Source: Chaetomium olivaceum
Lineage: Eukaryota > Ascomycota > Sordariomycetes > Sordariales > Chaetomiaceae
NCBI GenBank assembly: GCA_039881045.1
Contig: JAYWVB010000008.1
Location: 434,001-498,000 of the forward strand
Reading direction: 5' to 3'
Length of the DNA stretch: 64,000 nucleotides
This document shows, one piece after another, positions 48,887 through 59,094 of the stretch (within the stretch, counting starts at the first letter, position 1; each line of letters starts with the position of its first letter). A program made the translations under genes and the position numbers. Under the pieces are notes generated by a model. It was given only the letters and a program-made list of their open reading frames with translations. It was not told the DNA's origin and did not search any database.

Positions 48887-51800
48887 TTAGTTTCGCAACA
48901 GATGTACAACAGCCTCGTGGCCATTCCTAGCGGCCCAGGAAAGTGGTGTCTGGCCGTTGTTATCCTTCGCATTGATATCGGCCTTGCCCGTAGCTAGCAA
49001 CAGCTGTACAACAGCCTTGTGCCCCTTCTCAGCGGCCCACGAAAGTGGTGTCTGGCCGTGGTCATCCTTCGCATTGATATCGGCCTTGCCCGTAGCTAGC
49101 AACAGCTGTACAACAGCCTTGTGCCCCTTCTCAGCGGCCCACGAAAGTGGCGTCTGGCCGAAGGTGGCATCCTTCGCATTGATATCGGCCTTGCCCGTAG
49201 CAAGTAATAGCTGTACAACAGCCTCGTGGCCATTCTTAGCGGCCCAGGAAAGTGGTGTCCGGCCGCGGTAATCCTTCGCATTGATATCGGCCTTGCCCGT
49301 AGCTAGCAACAGCTGTACAACAGCCTTGTGCCCATATGTAGCGGCCCACGAAAGTGGTGTCTGGCCGTTGTTATCCTTCGCATTGATATCGGCCTTGCCC
49401 GTAGCTAGCAACAGCTGTACAACAGCCTCGTGGCCATTCCGAGCGGCCCACGAAAGTGGTGTCTGGCCGTTGTTATCCTTCGCATTGATATCGGCCTTGC
49501 CCGTAGCTAGCAACAGCTGTACAACAGCCTCGTGCCCCTTCTCAGCGGCCCACAAAAGCGGTGTCCGGCCGCGGTAATCCTTCGCATTGATATCGGCCTT
49601 GCCCGTAGCTAGCAACAGCTGTACAACAGCCTTGTGCCCATTCTTAGCGGCCCAGGAAAGTGGTGTCTGGGCGAATTGGGTATCCTTCGCATTGATATCG
49701 AGCCCCTTCTCCATGCCAAGAAGCCGCGTCACGACGAATTCGTCGCCCCTTTGCACAGCGGAAAACAGGAGTGCCTGAACAATAATATCCGCCGAACCAA
49801 CCGTGCTTCCCCTCTTCTTCAGCATGTTAGTTACAGCTTCATTTCCACTGCAGATAGCATAGGATAGTGGTGTTCCTTCAATGTTGTCCTTCGAGTCAGC
49901 GCGGGCGCCCGCCTTCACTAGCAGTCGAGCTATGACTGCATGTCCATTCCAAGCGGCATATGACAACGGAGTTCGGCCGTATATATCCCTTGCGTCAATT
50001 TCGGCGCGTTCGCGGGACGATAGCATGATAATGTCCTTGACTCGAATTTTAGGGCCCTTTATCAGCAGCCCCACGACATCGTCGAAGCCGTTCTCCGAAG
50101 TCCATGAGAGCGCCGAACGCTGATACGTGCCATCCCTAGAATTTATCCCAACGTCATCTCCTTCGAGTAGTTTTCTTACTACTGGCCCAATTCCGAAATA
50201 GGAGGCAATCATGAGGGTTGTGAAATCTCGAGGAAAGCTATCATGAGCGCTCACCCAATACACATTGAACCATGTCGGGGAACCCAAGGAACTCGCACTA
50301 CATACTTCAAGTAGTGATTTTGTGGTCGCAGCATTGCACTGAATACCCGATTGCCGGAAGTGGACGGCCCAATTTCTGGCAGAATAGTCAAGGAAAACGT
50401 GGTCGTGGAGATACTGAGATAACTTCTTGGTGTCGTGTAGTGGAGTTGTCTCGAACTCGGTAAAACGCAGATGCCAGGTGGAGATTTGCCACAAAACATG
50501 ATGACACTGTTGTGGCTTGAGTGAAGATTTCCAGAGGAGTCGACCGGCAGAGCCGATTTGAGAAGCCGCTAAAGGGCCATCCTGAACCAGGAATGATTTC
50601 GCTGTTTGGTGGAGGAGGTATATCTTGGAGTCTGTGACGCTGACGAAAAGCCCGCAAAGGTCTCTTACGTACTCCAAGAAACGTTCCTCTGATTTAAGGT
50701 CAAGGTCCTTGTAGGACCGATGATCTTCTCGAAGAGTCAAAGCCACGTCCATCTCAGCTAGAGTCAATGGTCGCGTTGCCGCGACTACTATGCTTAGCAG
50801 CTTTCTCGCTTCTCCGACATCGCTACTCTTAGCCAAAATCCTTTCGTATGCATCGTTGACGGTTCTTGGAAGGAGGGAGGTGGCCTTGTCTATGCCAGCC
50901 TTATCGATGTTGATATCGTTTTGGACCAGGTCCAGGGTGAGGTAAACCCACAAATAGGTTCGGTTAGGAATGGAGAGAAGCCTTCGCAAGAGGAGCCCGG
51001 CCTCGCCAGGTTTCAGTCTCAATAGAGCTTGGATCCTCTGGACCCTTGCGCGTATGTAGACTTCAATCTCCTTGGCGATCTTTTCTGTCTCAGTATCGCT
51101 TTCCCCCTCCAGGCGAATGACTGGCAACCCCGGGATGTCGCTGAGAGGCTGGAATCCCCGTCTGATGTCACCCAAGGGTCGACTGGTTAAGAGAAACTTC
51201 AAGTTGAAGTTGTTCCTTGCACTGAAAAATTTGCATAATGCTTGGGCGAGTTCGGACCGTGCTTGGTCTTCGCACTCGTCAAGTGCGTCAAGGATGCAGA
51301 CAATCTCACCGGCATTCGTGTCGCGTGAGACCATGAGCAGGAGGTCCCAAAGTTCAGCAAATGAGCCGGTAAGACGCTCCCCGTACATTTCAAACCGCTC
51401 GACAACCTTGCGAGAGAACAAAATCTTTTTGTGTTGAAAGAGTTGGTGTAGGATGCAGGACAGGGCGTCCTTCGCGCTCCTCTGATCCTCGAAGTCGTCC
51501 TTGAAGAAAAAATAGCAAGTCGTTCTGGATTGCGTAGTTGGTAACTCAGAGTCCACAAGGTACTTGGCCAAGACGGACTTCCCAGACCCAGGATCTGCGG
51601 ATACCCATAGCATGGCTGCCGATTCGCTGTCTCGCCACTGTCGAAAGCGCTCGTGCGTAACGAACCACTCGCATGTGCCTGCAACCCGATCTGGATTTCT
51701 GTCCTTTCTGTCTCGGTACGGTGAGGTATGGAGGGCCTTGAGGATTGCAATTTTTCGATCCTCCCAGGACCGGTCTTCTGCCATTTCCACTGGGCGTTCC

Positions 51801-53021
51801 CCGAGGCCGGCCCTGCTGCCGTGAATAGAGACTTTCTCATGGGCTGTACATATCTCCCTCAGCTTTCCTAAAACGACGTAGCAGTTTGCATCTCCCTCGC
51901 GGAATTTGACGATGTCTGAATGGTTTTCGTCGATCGCAAAGGTGGATATCGAACCGCTGGTCCCGTATAAGCCTCGAGTGGCCGACTCTTTTGTCACTAG
52001 GACCTTCTCTGGTCCAGTCCTGGCAAAAGACCCGTCTGCTTGTTTCTACGGCGATCAGCGCGTGCTCCGCAATCGGGGCAGCTCCATACTCACAGCTACT
52101 GTTGGCGTAGTCTTGGTCTCATACGCCCAGAAGAGCTCCAGTTTCCCACGCCTTGCCACCTCGAAGAATCGATCATCTAGGCGCTGTAGGTAATCTGATG
52201 CCGTTGTCAAGTCGCGCACAAGGCCCCCATTAGGTTGTCCGCTGACCATAGTCATCAAGGCCTGCGTCTCCATGCCGCGGGATGGCACACCGAAGAAGAC
52301 AGCACCGGCCACATGGTGCATCTTCTGGTGCTCTCGGTCAAGCGCCTCCTTGAGGACAATTCCACCTAGGCTATGGGCTAGGAAGATGAGCGGTTTCGCG
52401 GCCGGCGATAGAAAGTCTGAGGCTTTTAGACTTTCGGCGAGGAAGGAAGCGAGGTCGGGAATGGCCTGGAATGAATTGCTTTTGGCCAACTTCGTATTGT
52501 ACCCGAAGAGATGGACCCGAATAGTGGGAAATGCTTTTGGCAAAGCGTCCCGAATCCACATCCAGCCTTTGTTGAGACTGCCCTTGGCTTGCCACGATCC
52601 GAATGGATGGGAACCGAGCCCAGAAATGGCGATGCAGCTATTCCCCGTCAGAACTCGAAAGTCAAAAAAGGACGAGGACCTACTCGTAAGCGTGCTTCTG
52701 AGCCTCAACGTCGTTGAGCGGGGTCAGTCCGTGGAAATGCGTATCCAGAATGAGCGTGCCGTCAAGGCCGGGGCCTTTGATCTTCCACTCCTCCTGCGGC
52801 ATATGTGCTTCAATGACTGACGGCAGCTTCGCGAAGCTCACAGTTGCCGTCTTGGTAGGAGGCGTTGCCCCCGGACCGAGGGCCGTAGCCAGCGACCGAA
52901 TGTGGACGTCGGCGTGACTGATATCGTCAAATGCCCTGACCAACGCATCGCGAAGAGCCGCTTCATCCACGCTTGCAGCACATTTCTGCAGCCGAAAGGT
53001 GAGGGCTTTTGGCGGTGCCAT
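48887..53021 (-). CDS. NLR-type protein: hydrolase-like domain, NACHT, ankyrin repeats
   Basis: Three exons: 53021-52684, 52637-52090 and 52008-48887 (introns of 46 and about 81 nt; the second junction has a close alternative). The product is 1335 aa. Residues about 95-290 form a SesB/DUF676-like alpha/beta-hydrolase domain with ISGLGSHPFGSW and the nucleophile elbow FLAHSLGG (Ser about 200). The NACHT NTPase follows: Walker A ADPGSGKSVLAKYL (about 436), Walker B EIVCILDALDECED (about 535) and KFLLTSRP. After a helical linker come degenerate ankyrin repeats and then eight nearly identical 34-residue repeats to the C-terminus. This is the three-part layout of fungal NLRs, cytosolic sensors linked in studied cases to allorecognition and cell death; the ligand here is unknown. 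A divergent frame at 53042 on the other strand is not supported. Confidence 0.92.
48890..49690 (-). repeat. Eight tandem 102-bp ankyrin-coding repeats, highly conserved
   Basis: Each unit encodes the pattern GQTPLSWAAxxGHxAVVQLL followed by LATGKADINAKD. The block coding QLLLATGKADINAKD is almost the same DNA in all copies, with one copy near 49200 showing a few synonymous changes. Differences concentrate at the residues before GQ/GR (NN, YR, DH, ATF), after WAA (RN, EK, KN, TY) and after GH (E or K). Confidence 0.93.
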
Positions 53022-53660
53022 TAGTGTAGCGGCCTGACACGTTGAGGCATAAGCAGGGGATATCGAAGCCTGCGGTGTGGAAAGGAATTCGCGGAGTGAG
53101 TTTCAGTCTTTCAGATGCGGCAGAACTACTACAGGCCGTGAATGCCTCCGGAAACTTTTATGCTCAGACGCTAGCTGTATCCGCAAACTTTCATCAGCTG
53201 TCCCAGCATGGAGTGCTTGCACAAGGAAGGGCCGCGATTGAGATGTTGGACAGCATGGAAGGCGTGGACTCGTGGGGCATGGACGCGGGGTTGGGCACCG
53301 TGGGCGCCTCCCCGACCAATGGTATGTAAACACCTACAAATATGTCTACCAAACCTGCATAACCTGTAATGTCAGTGTGCAGAAAACGCTCGCTGAGCCG
53401 CCCACGGACAAGATCGAGATACGGTGTGAAGTTAGGGGCGACCAGCCCAAGCTTACTGTTACGTTACGAGTACTGATATCACTGTCAAGACCTAGACTTC
53501 AAAGATAGCTCGAACCATTAATGAAGCAGCCAGATGACCAGGTGGCTGCCGGGGACCTTTTACGGCCTAGGAGAACTAGCAGCAGCGCACTCCACGGAAC
53601 ACCACGTGTCACAAATTATATGGCTTGAATAGGTCTGAACTCATGTAAACTCAGCTCACC
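53022..53660. other. NLR promoter and gap
   Basis: No supported gene; it contains the NLR promoter. Confidence 0.5.
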
Positions 53661-53676
53661 TTCTGCTTCCTCCAAC

Positions 53677-54160
53677 TCAGAAACCTTCTCTCGACCGACA
53701 GTTCCTAGTTGCTCTCGGACCCAGCACTCCCTCGCGGAGGCGGACCGATTCCTCCTCCAGTCGGCACGCTTGGGCTAAATGGCCTAGAACACAGTGACAT
53801 TTAGCAAGGTCGCCCAGGTCCCAGAGCACGTGTGTGTACTCAGAACCAAGCTGCTTACGCACGGCATGCATCTGAACCTGCAGCTGTAGGACATTGTTGA
53901 GCCGTCTCTGTATCCGCTAGCACTTGGCCAGGTGGCTCTTGGTCCAAATGACCTGAATATCCCTGTCTAGGAGCATGATGCGTCCGAAGGTGCAACGCTT
54001 GCGGTTCGGCGAACCTCCCCTGCTGGCGGTAGAGCCGGCCGAGCTTGCTGATGGTGAGGATTTGATCAAGCTCTTTGCGCTTTTGGGGCGCGTCCTGGAG
54101 AGCGAGCGCTTGCTGCTGAGTCTCGGCTTGATCTATCGGAAAAATGCAAGGATTCATACC
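53677..54160 (-). pseudogene. Tetratricopeptide (kinesin-light-chain-like TPR) remnant
   Basis: The minus strand reads as about three decayed TPR units: ILTISKLGRLYRQQGRFAE at about 54070-54000, then WTKSHLAKC with an in-frame TAG and RIQRRLNNVLQLQVQMHAVR, then LGDLAKCHCVLGHLAQACRL and ESVRLREGVLGP. Frames switch between units. TPR arrays of this type are the C-terminal sensor of many fungal NB-ARC NLRs, and the remnant sits just upstream of an intact NLR in the same orientation. No NTPase part is seen. Confidence 0.7.
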
Positions 54161-54819
54161 TAGAAATATTCCCGATGATGGGGTCGAAAGGCTAAAGGGT
54201 TTCGGCAACTTGTGGTACAAGAGAAACAAACAGACTCTTTACATTTCCAGCAACTTCCCAGTCTAGAAACTTGTTTGTAGCCAACCTACGACCCGGGAAT
54301 CGTGTTCATGGTACATGAATGCCGACAAAACCCCCCAATCTTGCAGGGGGCGCTAACAAAACCCAAGACAGAAAATGCCTGCCATCCTCGTGCCCAGGCA
54401 CATAATAATACCCAAAAGGTCCATCCATATTACCTACTGTAGTGCAGCCAAACTCCTAAAAGACGACCCAAAGCGGAGATCAAAGTTACCTCTCAACCAC
54501 ACCAGCGGACCCAGCAACCCGATTACGCAAGGGCATAAGGGGAATCGAAGCCACCTTGCAATTCTTCCACGCCCACCTACCCACTCGCACAAACCTCCGC
54601 GTTCTTCCAAGATTCGCAGCAGCGGCGATCTGCTGCGAGCTTTGCGCCGTATCAGTCTCCGATTCTGGTTCCAGTAGCAGCCCAGGACCAGGAGTAGCAG
54701 CAGAAGCAGCAGCGCTCGCCAATCTCTGCGCGTGCTCGACCCTGCCGCTGCCTTTCGTCCTCGGCTTGCTGCGCCGACGCTTTCTCGGCCGCTGGGAGTC
54801 CGGCAATGAGATCTCGGGT

Positions 54820-55852
54820 GGCATCACGGCGGGCCAGCTCGTGCTGAACCATGAGAGGGCTGAAGGCATCCGGGGAAGTCACTGGAATAGGGGTCTGAAG
54901 CGAGCTGCACGGTGGTGGCCGCATTGCTGGTTTTGACTTCTCGGATGACCACCTCTGGTTCTCCTGTTGGCTGCCGGCGCCTGAGCTTTTTGAGGAAGGT
55001 CGCTGATATGAAGGACTCGCCTGCCCCGGTAGCTGGGATGGCCTTGACTTGCGTGCCGTTGATGACGCCACATACTCTGCGATCACGCATCTCGGTCAGG
55101 TTGAGGCTAGGTCGTCCGAGGCCCTGGTCCTTTCGTGAAGTCCGGAGGGCCGAAGGTACAGTTTCTCGGGCAATCCCTGCTATTCTTTTAACTATGTAGG
55201 CGAGTGTACCGTACCCGGCAACGAATCTTCTTAGTTCCAGGCTTGCCGAGGGATGCTGAGGCGCGAGAAAGGAGTCGTGGTGTTTGTGACGCAGGGTCCG
55301 GTGGAGGGCAATCAGGACCTGCCATCAATCATGGTTAAGTTTGTTGGTGGGGCTAGTTTGCGAGCTCTGGTTGTTGTTGACCTCGATGTATTTGCTCTCT
55401 ACCATAACGAGGCCGGCGTAGATACCCTTTACTTCAGCTACTAGCTGCTCCTGGGAGATAGGCCTCGTCTCTGGCTGCTTAATAATCTCCGCCGCATCAT
55501 CATCCTCGGTAGGCGGGAGGCCCTGGCCTCGGGCTACGAGGGTATGAGATGGGCAATGTTGCTTCGGGATCGAGCCCTTGGGAACGTCGGCAAGGTTGCT
55601 ATCTCCCGCTGGGGGGGATACGGGCCGGGCCTTGGACCGCTTAGGGGGTGATATACTCCGGGACTCAGACCCCTCCCGTTTCATACTGGGGAGAGGGGTC
55701 TTGCTCTTGCCATCCGCGGGGCCTACTGCTGAAGTGGCCGCCTCGCTCCCGCTGGATGGACGGTTAAGGTGTGTCTTTAGGTCCTCGCCGACGGCAGCAA
55801 TTTTGGAAAGTTTTCGACTGTCCTCTGTGCTGAAAATGGCAGGTTTAAACAC
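54820..55852 (-). pseudogene. Degenerate gene with retropepsin-like segment
   Basis: From an ATG at 55852 the frame gives a low-complexity, Ser/Pro/Lys-rich N-terminal part (PPKRSKARPVSPPAGD) and a segment EQLVAEVKGIYAGLVMVESK. An in-frame TGA follows at about 55325, after which the same frame continues WQVLIALHRTLRHKHHDSF, a sequence type common in fungal EST1/C2H2-neighbour proteins (from memory, moderate certainty). Further on, VCGVINGTQVKAIPATGAG resembles the active-site region of retropepsin-like proteases, where D-T-G-A is expected, but the Asp is Ala here. More coding-like frames reach about 54500 but cannot be joined. It looks like a dead or chimeric gene. Confidence 0.5.
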
Positions 55853-56539
55853 GCCGCTGGTTTAGTCCAGTTCGCTACGCCGTTGAAGCAGATAGGGTAG
55901 ATTGATGGAGGCGACACACCTGTTAGCTGACGACTGCGCAGCCTCCCACCGAACTTGGATAAATCCCCTTTTTTGGTCTTCTCCTCTCAGCTCAGAAAGC
56001 CACCAATCGTGGAATAACGGAAGATGCCTCTCAAATTTGGCGAACGCAATACCACTGGTGCCATCGTCATCCTGCGGTGTGTCGGGAGTGGCGATCCTCT
56101 CACCGCATAACCGGCACCAGATCCTGGATTCGTTTCGTCGCGCTTCACGCCTAAGGTGATCGTTCTATCGTCTGTTGATCTCCATTCCCGCACGCGAAAA
56201 TGTGAGGCTCGAAAATGGCAAGACTGGTCCTGAAGTGCTGGTGTTGTGGCGAAATTGAATCAGACAATGCAAGTGAGATGCTGTGTGCTTTGCGCGATGC
56301 ACCAAAAGCTAACTGGAAGTCTGAAAACAATGTTCTCGGTTTAAAAGTCCATTTCTTCTGGTGGTGCATTGGTGGCGGTCGCTGAGCTGCCTGAACCGAA
56401 GGCACTTACCACGCTGCCGATTGGGCTGACTCGACTCAACCCACCGCAAGCCGTTCATTCTGGTGCGCGCACTTTTCTTCAGGATGAGTGTCCATCTCCT
56501 CTGCTAGGCACCATATCAACAACCCTAATCAAATCCGAA
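55853..56539. other. Gap between two divergent genes, nothing identified
   Basis: Only short frames of unlikely composition. It should hold the promoter of the DUF6594 gene. Confidence 0.5.
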
Positions 56540-57591
56540 ATGGACCCCCCAGATGAAGGCTTCGCAGCTGTCGCCGAATGGATCGCGCGGGATCATGACA
56601 TTGAGACGTTCATCTTTCGAAACTGGAAGTTCAACAGGCCCGCCGCCCGGAACCCTACTACATTTACAAGGGCGGGTAATGCTCCTTGAGAGAGAACTCG
56701 ATGCACTGGATAGGGAGGCGGCTAAAACCAACGATATGTCGATGAAAGAGGCCGCAAGATCGTGGGAACAGTTGGCAAAACAGGCCTCGGAGGGCCTGCC
56801 TTACGCTCAGAGTTACATGAAGCTGGCTGGTGATATCAAAGAGGCTTCGAGAGAATATGGTGTTTACTTTTGCCCCTGTAGTCATATGCCGATGGCTACA
56901 GCCAGGTGAAACGCTTATCCTCCAACGCCAAATATTGAACCTACCAGAACCTAGCCAAAGAACACTTAACGCCTTCAGGTACTGGTTCAACGAACCCGTT
57001 GCCATACTCGGAGCACAGTCCAAGTATTTTCTCGGCGCTGAGGACGACCTCATCGCTTTCACAGCACAGAATGACCTTGACCCGGCTTCACATTTTCTAA
57101 GACTGTTTTGGCCAGCCAGAAGTGTAAGTTCAGATATTAAATTTATCGTTCATACGAAGCAAGAATGTTAGTTAATGTCCGGTGATTACTATCTCGCCCT
57201 CACAGAAAGAGCCCACGCGAGACGGGAAACTTCACATTGCGCGGTTCAATGAGCGGTCCATCTCAGCTGCGGCCAAGATAGTAACGATTCTGGTTGCCTC
57301 GAACCTTCTAGTTGGCCCGATATACGGTCTGTATTTTACAACCACGCCGCTGCAGAGGCTCGCCTTAACCCATGTCTTTACGACCGTATACGCCCTCTCC
57401 GCGGGCTTCATTAGCAACGCGCGGCCAACAGAAATCTTGCCCGTGACAGCTGCGTGGGTTCCCTCCCAGTCCGAGTCTCCATCCAGTGGGTTGAAGCTGA
57501 CGGGTGTTCGGTCGCTAGATATGCCGCAGTGTTGGTGGTGTTTGTGGGCAGTGCAGACTTTTCAGGGAAGGTCGGGCATGAGCAACTTTGA
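56540..57591 (+). CDS. DUF6594 membrane protein
   Basis: Four exons: 56540-56859, 56906-57123, 57206-57453 and 57519-57591; about 285 aa. The N-terminus EGFAAVAEWIARDHDIETFI and the next blocks RVMLLERELDALD, LQRQILNLPEPSQRTLNAFR and FLGAEDDLIAF follow the order of the DUF6594 family, a cytosolic helical part followed by three C-terminal membrane helices (IVTILVASNLLVGPIYGLYF; HVFTTVYALSAGFIS; AYAAVLVVFVG). The last intron restores the third helix; without it the frame runs into nonsense. One extra C at 56653-56655 shifts the frame between RPAARN and LLHLQGR. Function is unknown; such genes are abundant in accessory regions of Pezizomycotina. Confidence 0.82.
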
Positions 57592-57842
57592 GTGCTTGAT
57601 GAGTTCAGTTGAACCAGAGCTTCTTCTGTGAGCTACAATTACCTAAGATATTATTCAAACAGAGACGCGTGGGAAAATCTCCAAGTACAGGCTTCCGCAT
57701 GCCGTTCACTACTTAGGTCCCCTATCGACCCCTAGAATTTGCGAGAAAATACATACAACGGCTTTTCAGCCGCTATCGCGCATTACTAACTTTCCTGGAG
57801 CAACTCCAACACCTCCCCGAGCTTCCCCTCCTCATCGACCTT

Positions 57843-58765
57843 TCACGGAGGTATGGCCTTGAGGATGTCTTTCGCGTACGCAGCCGCGGCCATGGCCGCG
57901 TATCCTTGCCACTCCTTATTTTTGTGGGAATCCGAGTAGTCGCAGATGCCACGGATCACGAGACAGGGAAAGCTGTTCATCAAACCTCCCGCTTCCATCT
58001 CAAAACACAACACGTTCTTCTTCGACGCGTAACTATCGCGGATGATAGCGTCCTTCATCAGCTGGTTTGCCGATGCGATGAGGCCGTAGTGGATTGCCGG
58101 GTTGTCTTCTTCCTTTGTTCTCTCGCGCCGTTGGATAAGGTCCGACTGGTTGATGGTGCGCGATGGGTCGTAGGTGATGTGGGACTTAAACAGCTGATCT
58201 GTGTCATTGTCGGGGCGCTGGTACTGTCGACGCAGTCTCGGGTTGTTGTCAAGAACAGCGTCGATGGCTTGCTGAATCTGATGTCCCTTCCGCTGGTATT
58301 TTGCCTTTACGTGTGACACGGCACTCAGGAGGACCGTGGGTGGCTGATTGAGCATTCGCGTGTGCTGGAACGGTTGTTCTTGTATGGTCTTTCCAAAGTC
58401 GTATTGAAACACACCGCGCTCTCCATCGCAAGGGACACTGATAACGATATCCCCGAGACGGACATCGTTCACCATATTTGGCGCGCCACCTGCAATGCCA
58501 ACCATGAGGCCGATCCGAATGTTGGGAAAGCTCGTGAGCATGTTCGCGCCAACGCGGCTTGCCGATGCTGTGCCATATTCCCCGCGAGGCAGAGAAGCGA
58601 TGACGACATTGTGCTCTCCAATCTTTCCCAGAGTGTAGCAGTTGTCATCGTGCGGTGACACAAAGGCCGGGATGCCGTATTCTTCGTCGAGGAACTCTTG
58701 TGCAGCCACGTATTCGGGATGGATGGCACAGATCCATCCCACGGTATAAGTTTCGGGGCGTTCAT
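57843..58765 (-). CDS. Nucleoside-phosphorylase-like (PNP/UDP family) protein
   Basis: The 300-residue frame matches the PNP/UDP phosphorylase domain often found at the N-terminus of fungal NLRs: TVGWICAIHPEYVAAQEFLD, VVIASLPRGEYGTASA, IRIGLMVGIAGGAP, VRLGDIVISVP, VLCFEMEAGGLMNSFPCLVI and GICDYSDSHKN. The E-M-E-A-G and RGICDYSDSH motifs, which bind ribose and base in the enzyme family, are intact. No ATG lies in frame near TVGWIC; an ATG at 58765 joins it if the CCCC run (58755-58758) lacked one C, giving MNAPETYTVGW. An upstream exon ending at TTCTGTTCAG is the alternative. The TGA at 57845 is followed in frame by KVDEEGKLGEVLELLQES and a TAG at 57786, so the original end may have been there. 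No NACHT domain follows, so it is a stand-alone domain protein. Confidence 0.82.
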
Positions 58766-59094
58766 GCTCTACTGATGAAGACAGAGGTATTTCTAATTGC
58801 TGAACAGAAAAGAACCAAGAGAAACCCGTCCAAACACACCGAACCTACTTGTAGAATTCTGAAAGGCTCGAAAGGTGGACAAGGATCTCCCCTAACCGCC
58901 CTCCTCCTAACTAACCGCCAGCCTCCGGCGGCTGAATTCCTTGGCGGGCCAAATAAACGGGAGACCATAAAACCAACCAGTGTTGATTTGCCCTCGTACC
59001 TTCACTTCAAAACCCTCTCGAGCCGCCGGCCATGCCATACCACACCTTGCACAAGACAGCTGGCCCCTGGGCACACGCTGCGCCAAGCAGAAAC
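58766..59094. other. Short gap between the PNP-like and F-box genes
   Basis: Contains the PNP-like promoter or an undetected first exon, and the 3' UTR of the F-box gene. Confidence 0.5.

Noticed and set aside
48957..49778. Repetitive plus-strand frames with SFALISALPVASNSCTTA
   Set aside because: They are the antisense of the ankyrin repeats, so the periodicity is explained by the NLR gene.
53042..53329. Small gene divergent from the NLR
   Set aside because: The 95-aa frame has no recognisable domain and covers the NLR promoter. Support is too thin.
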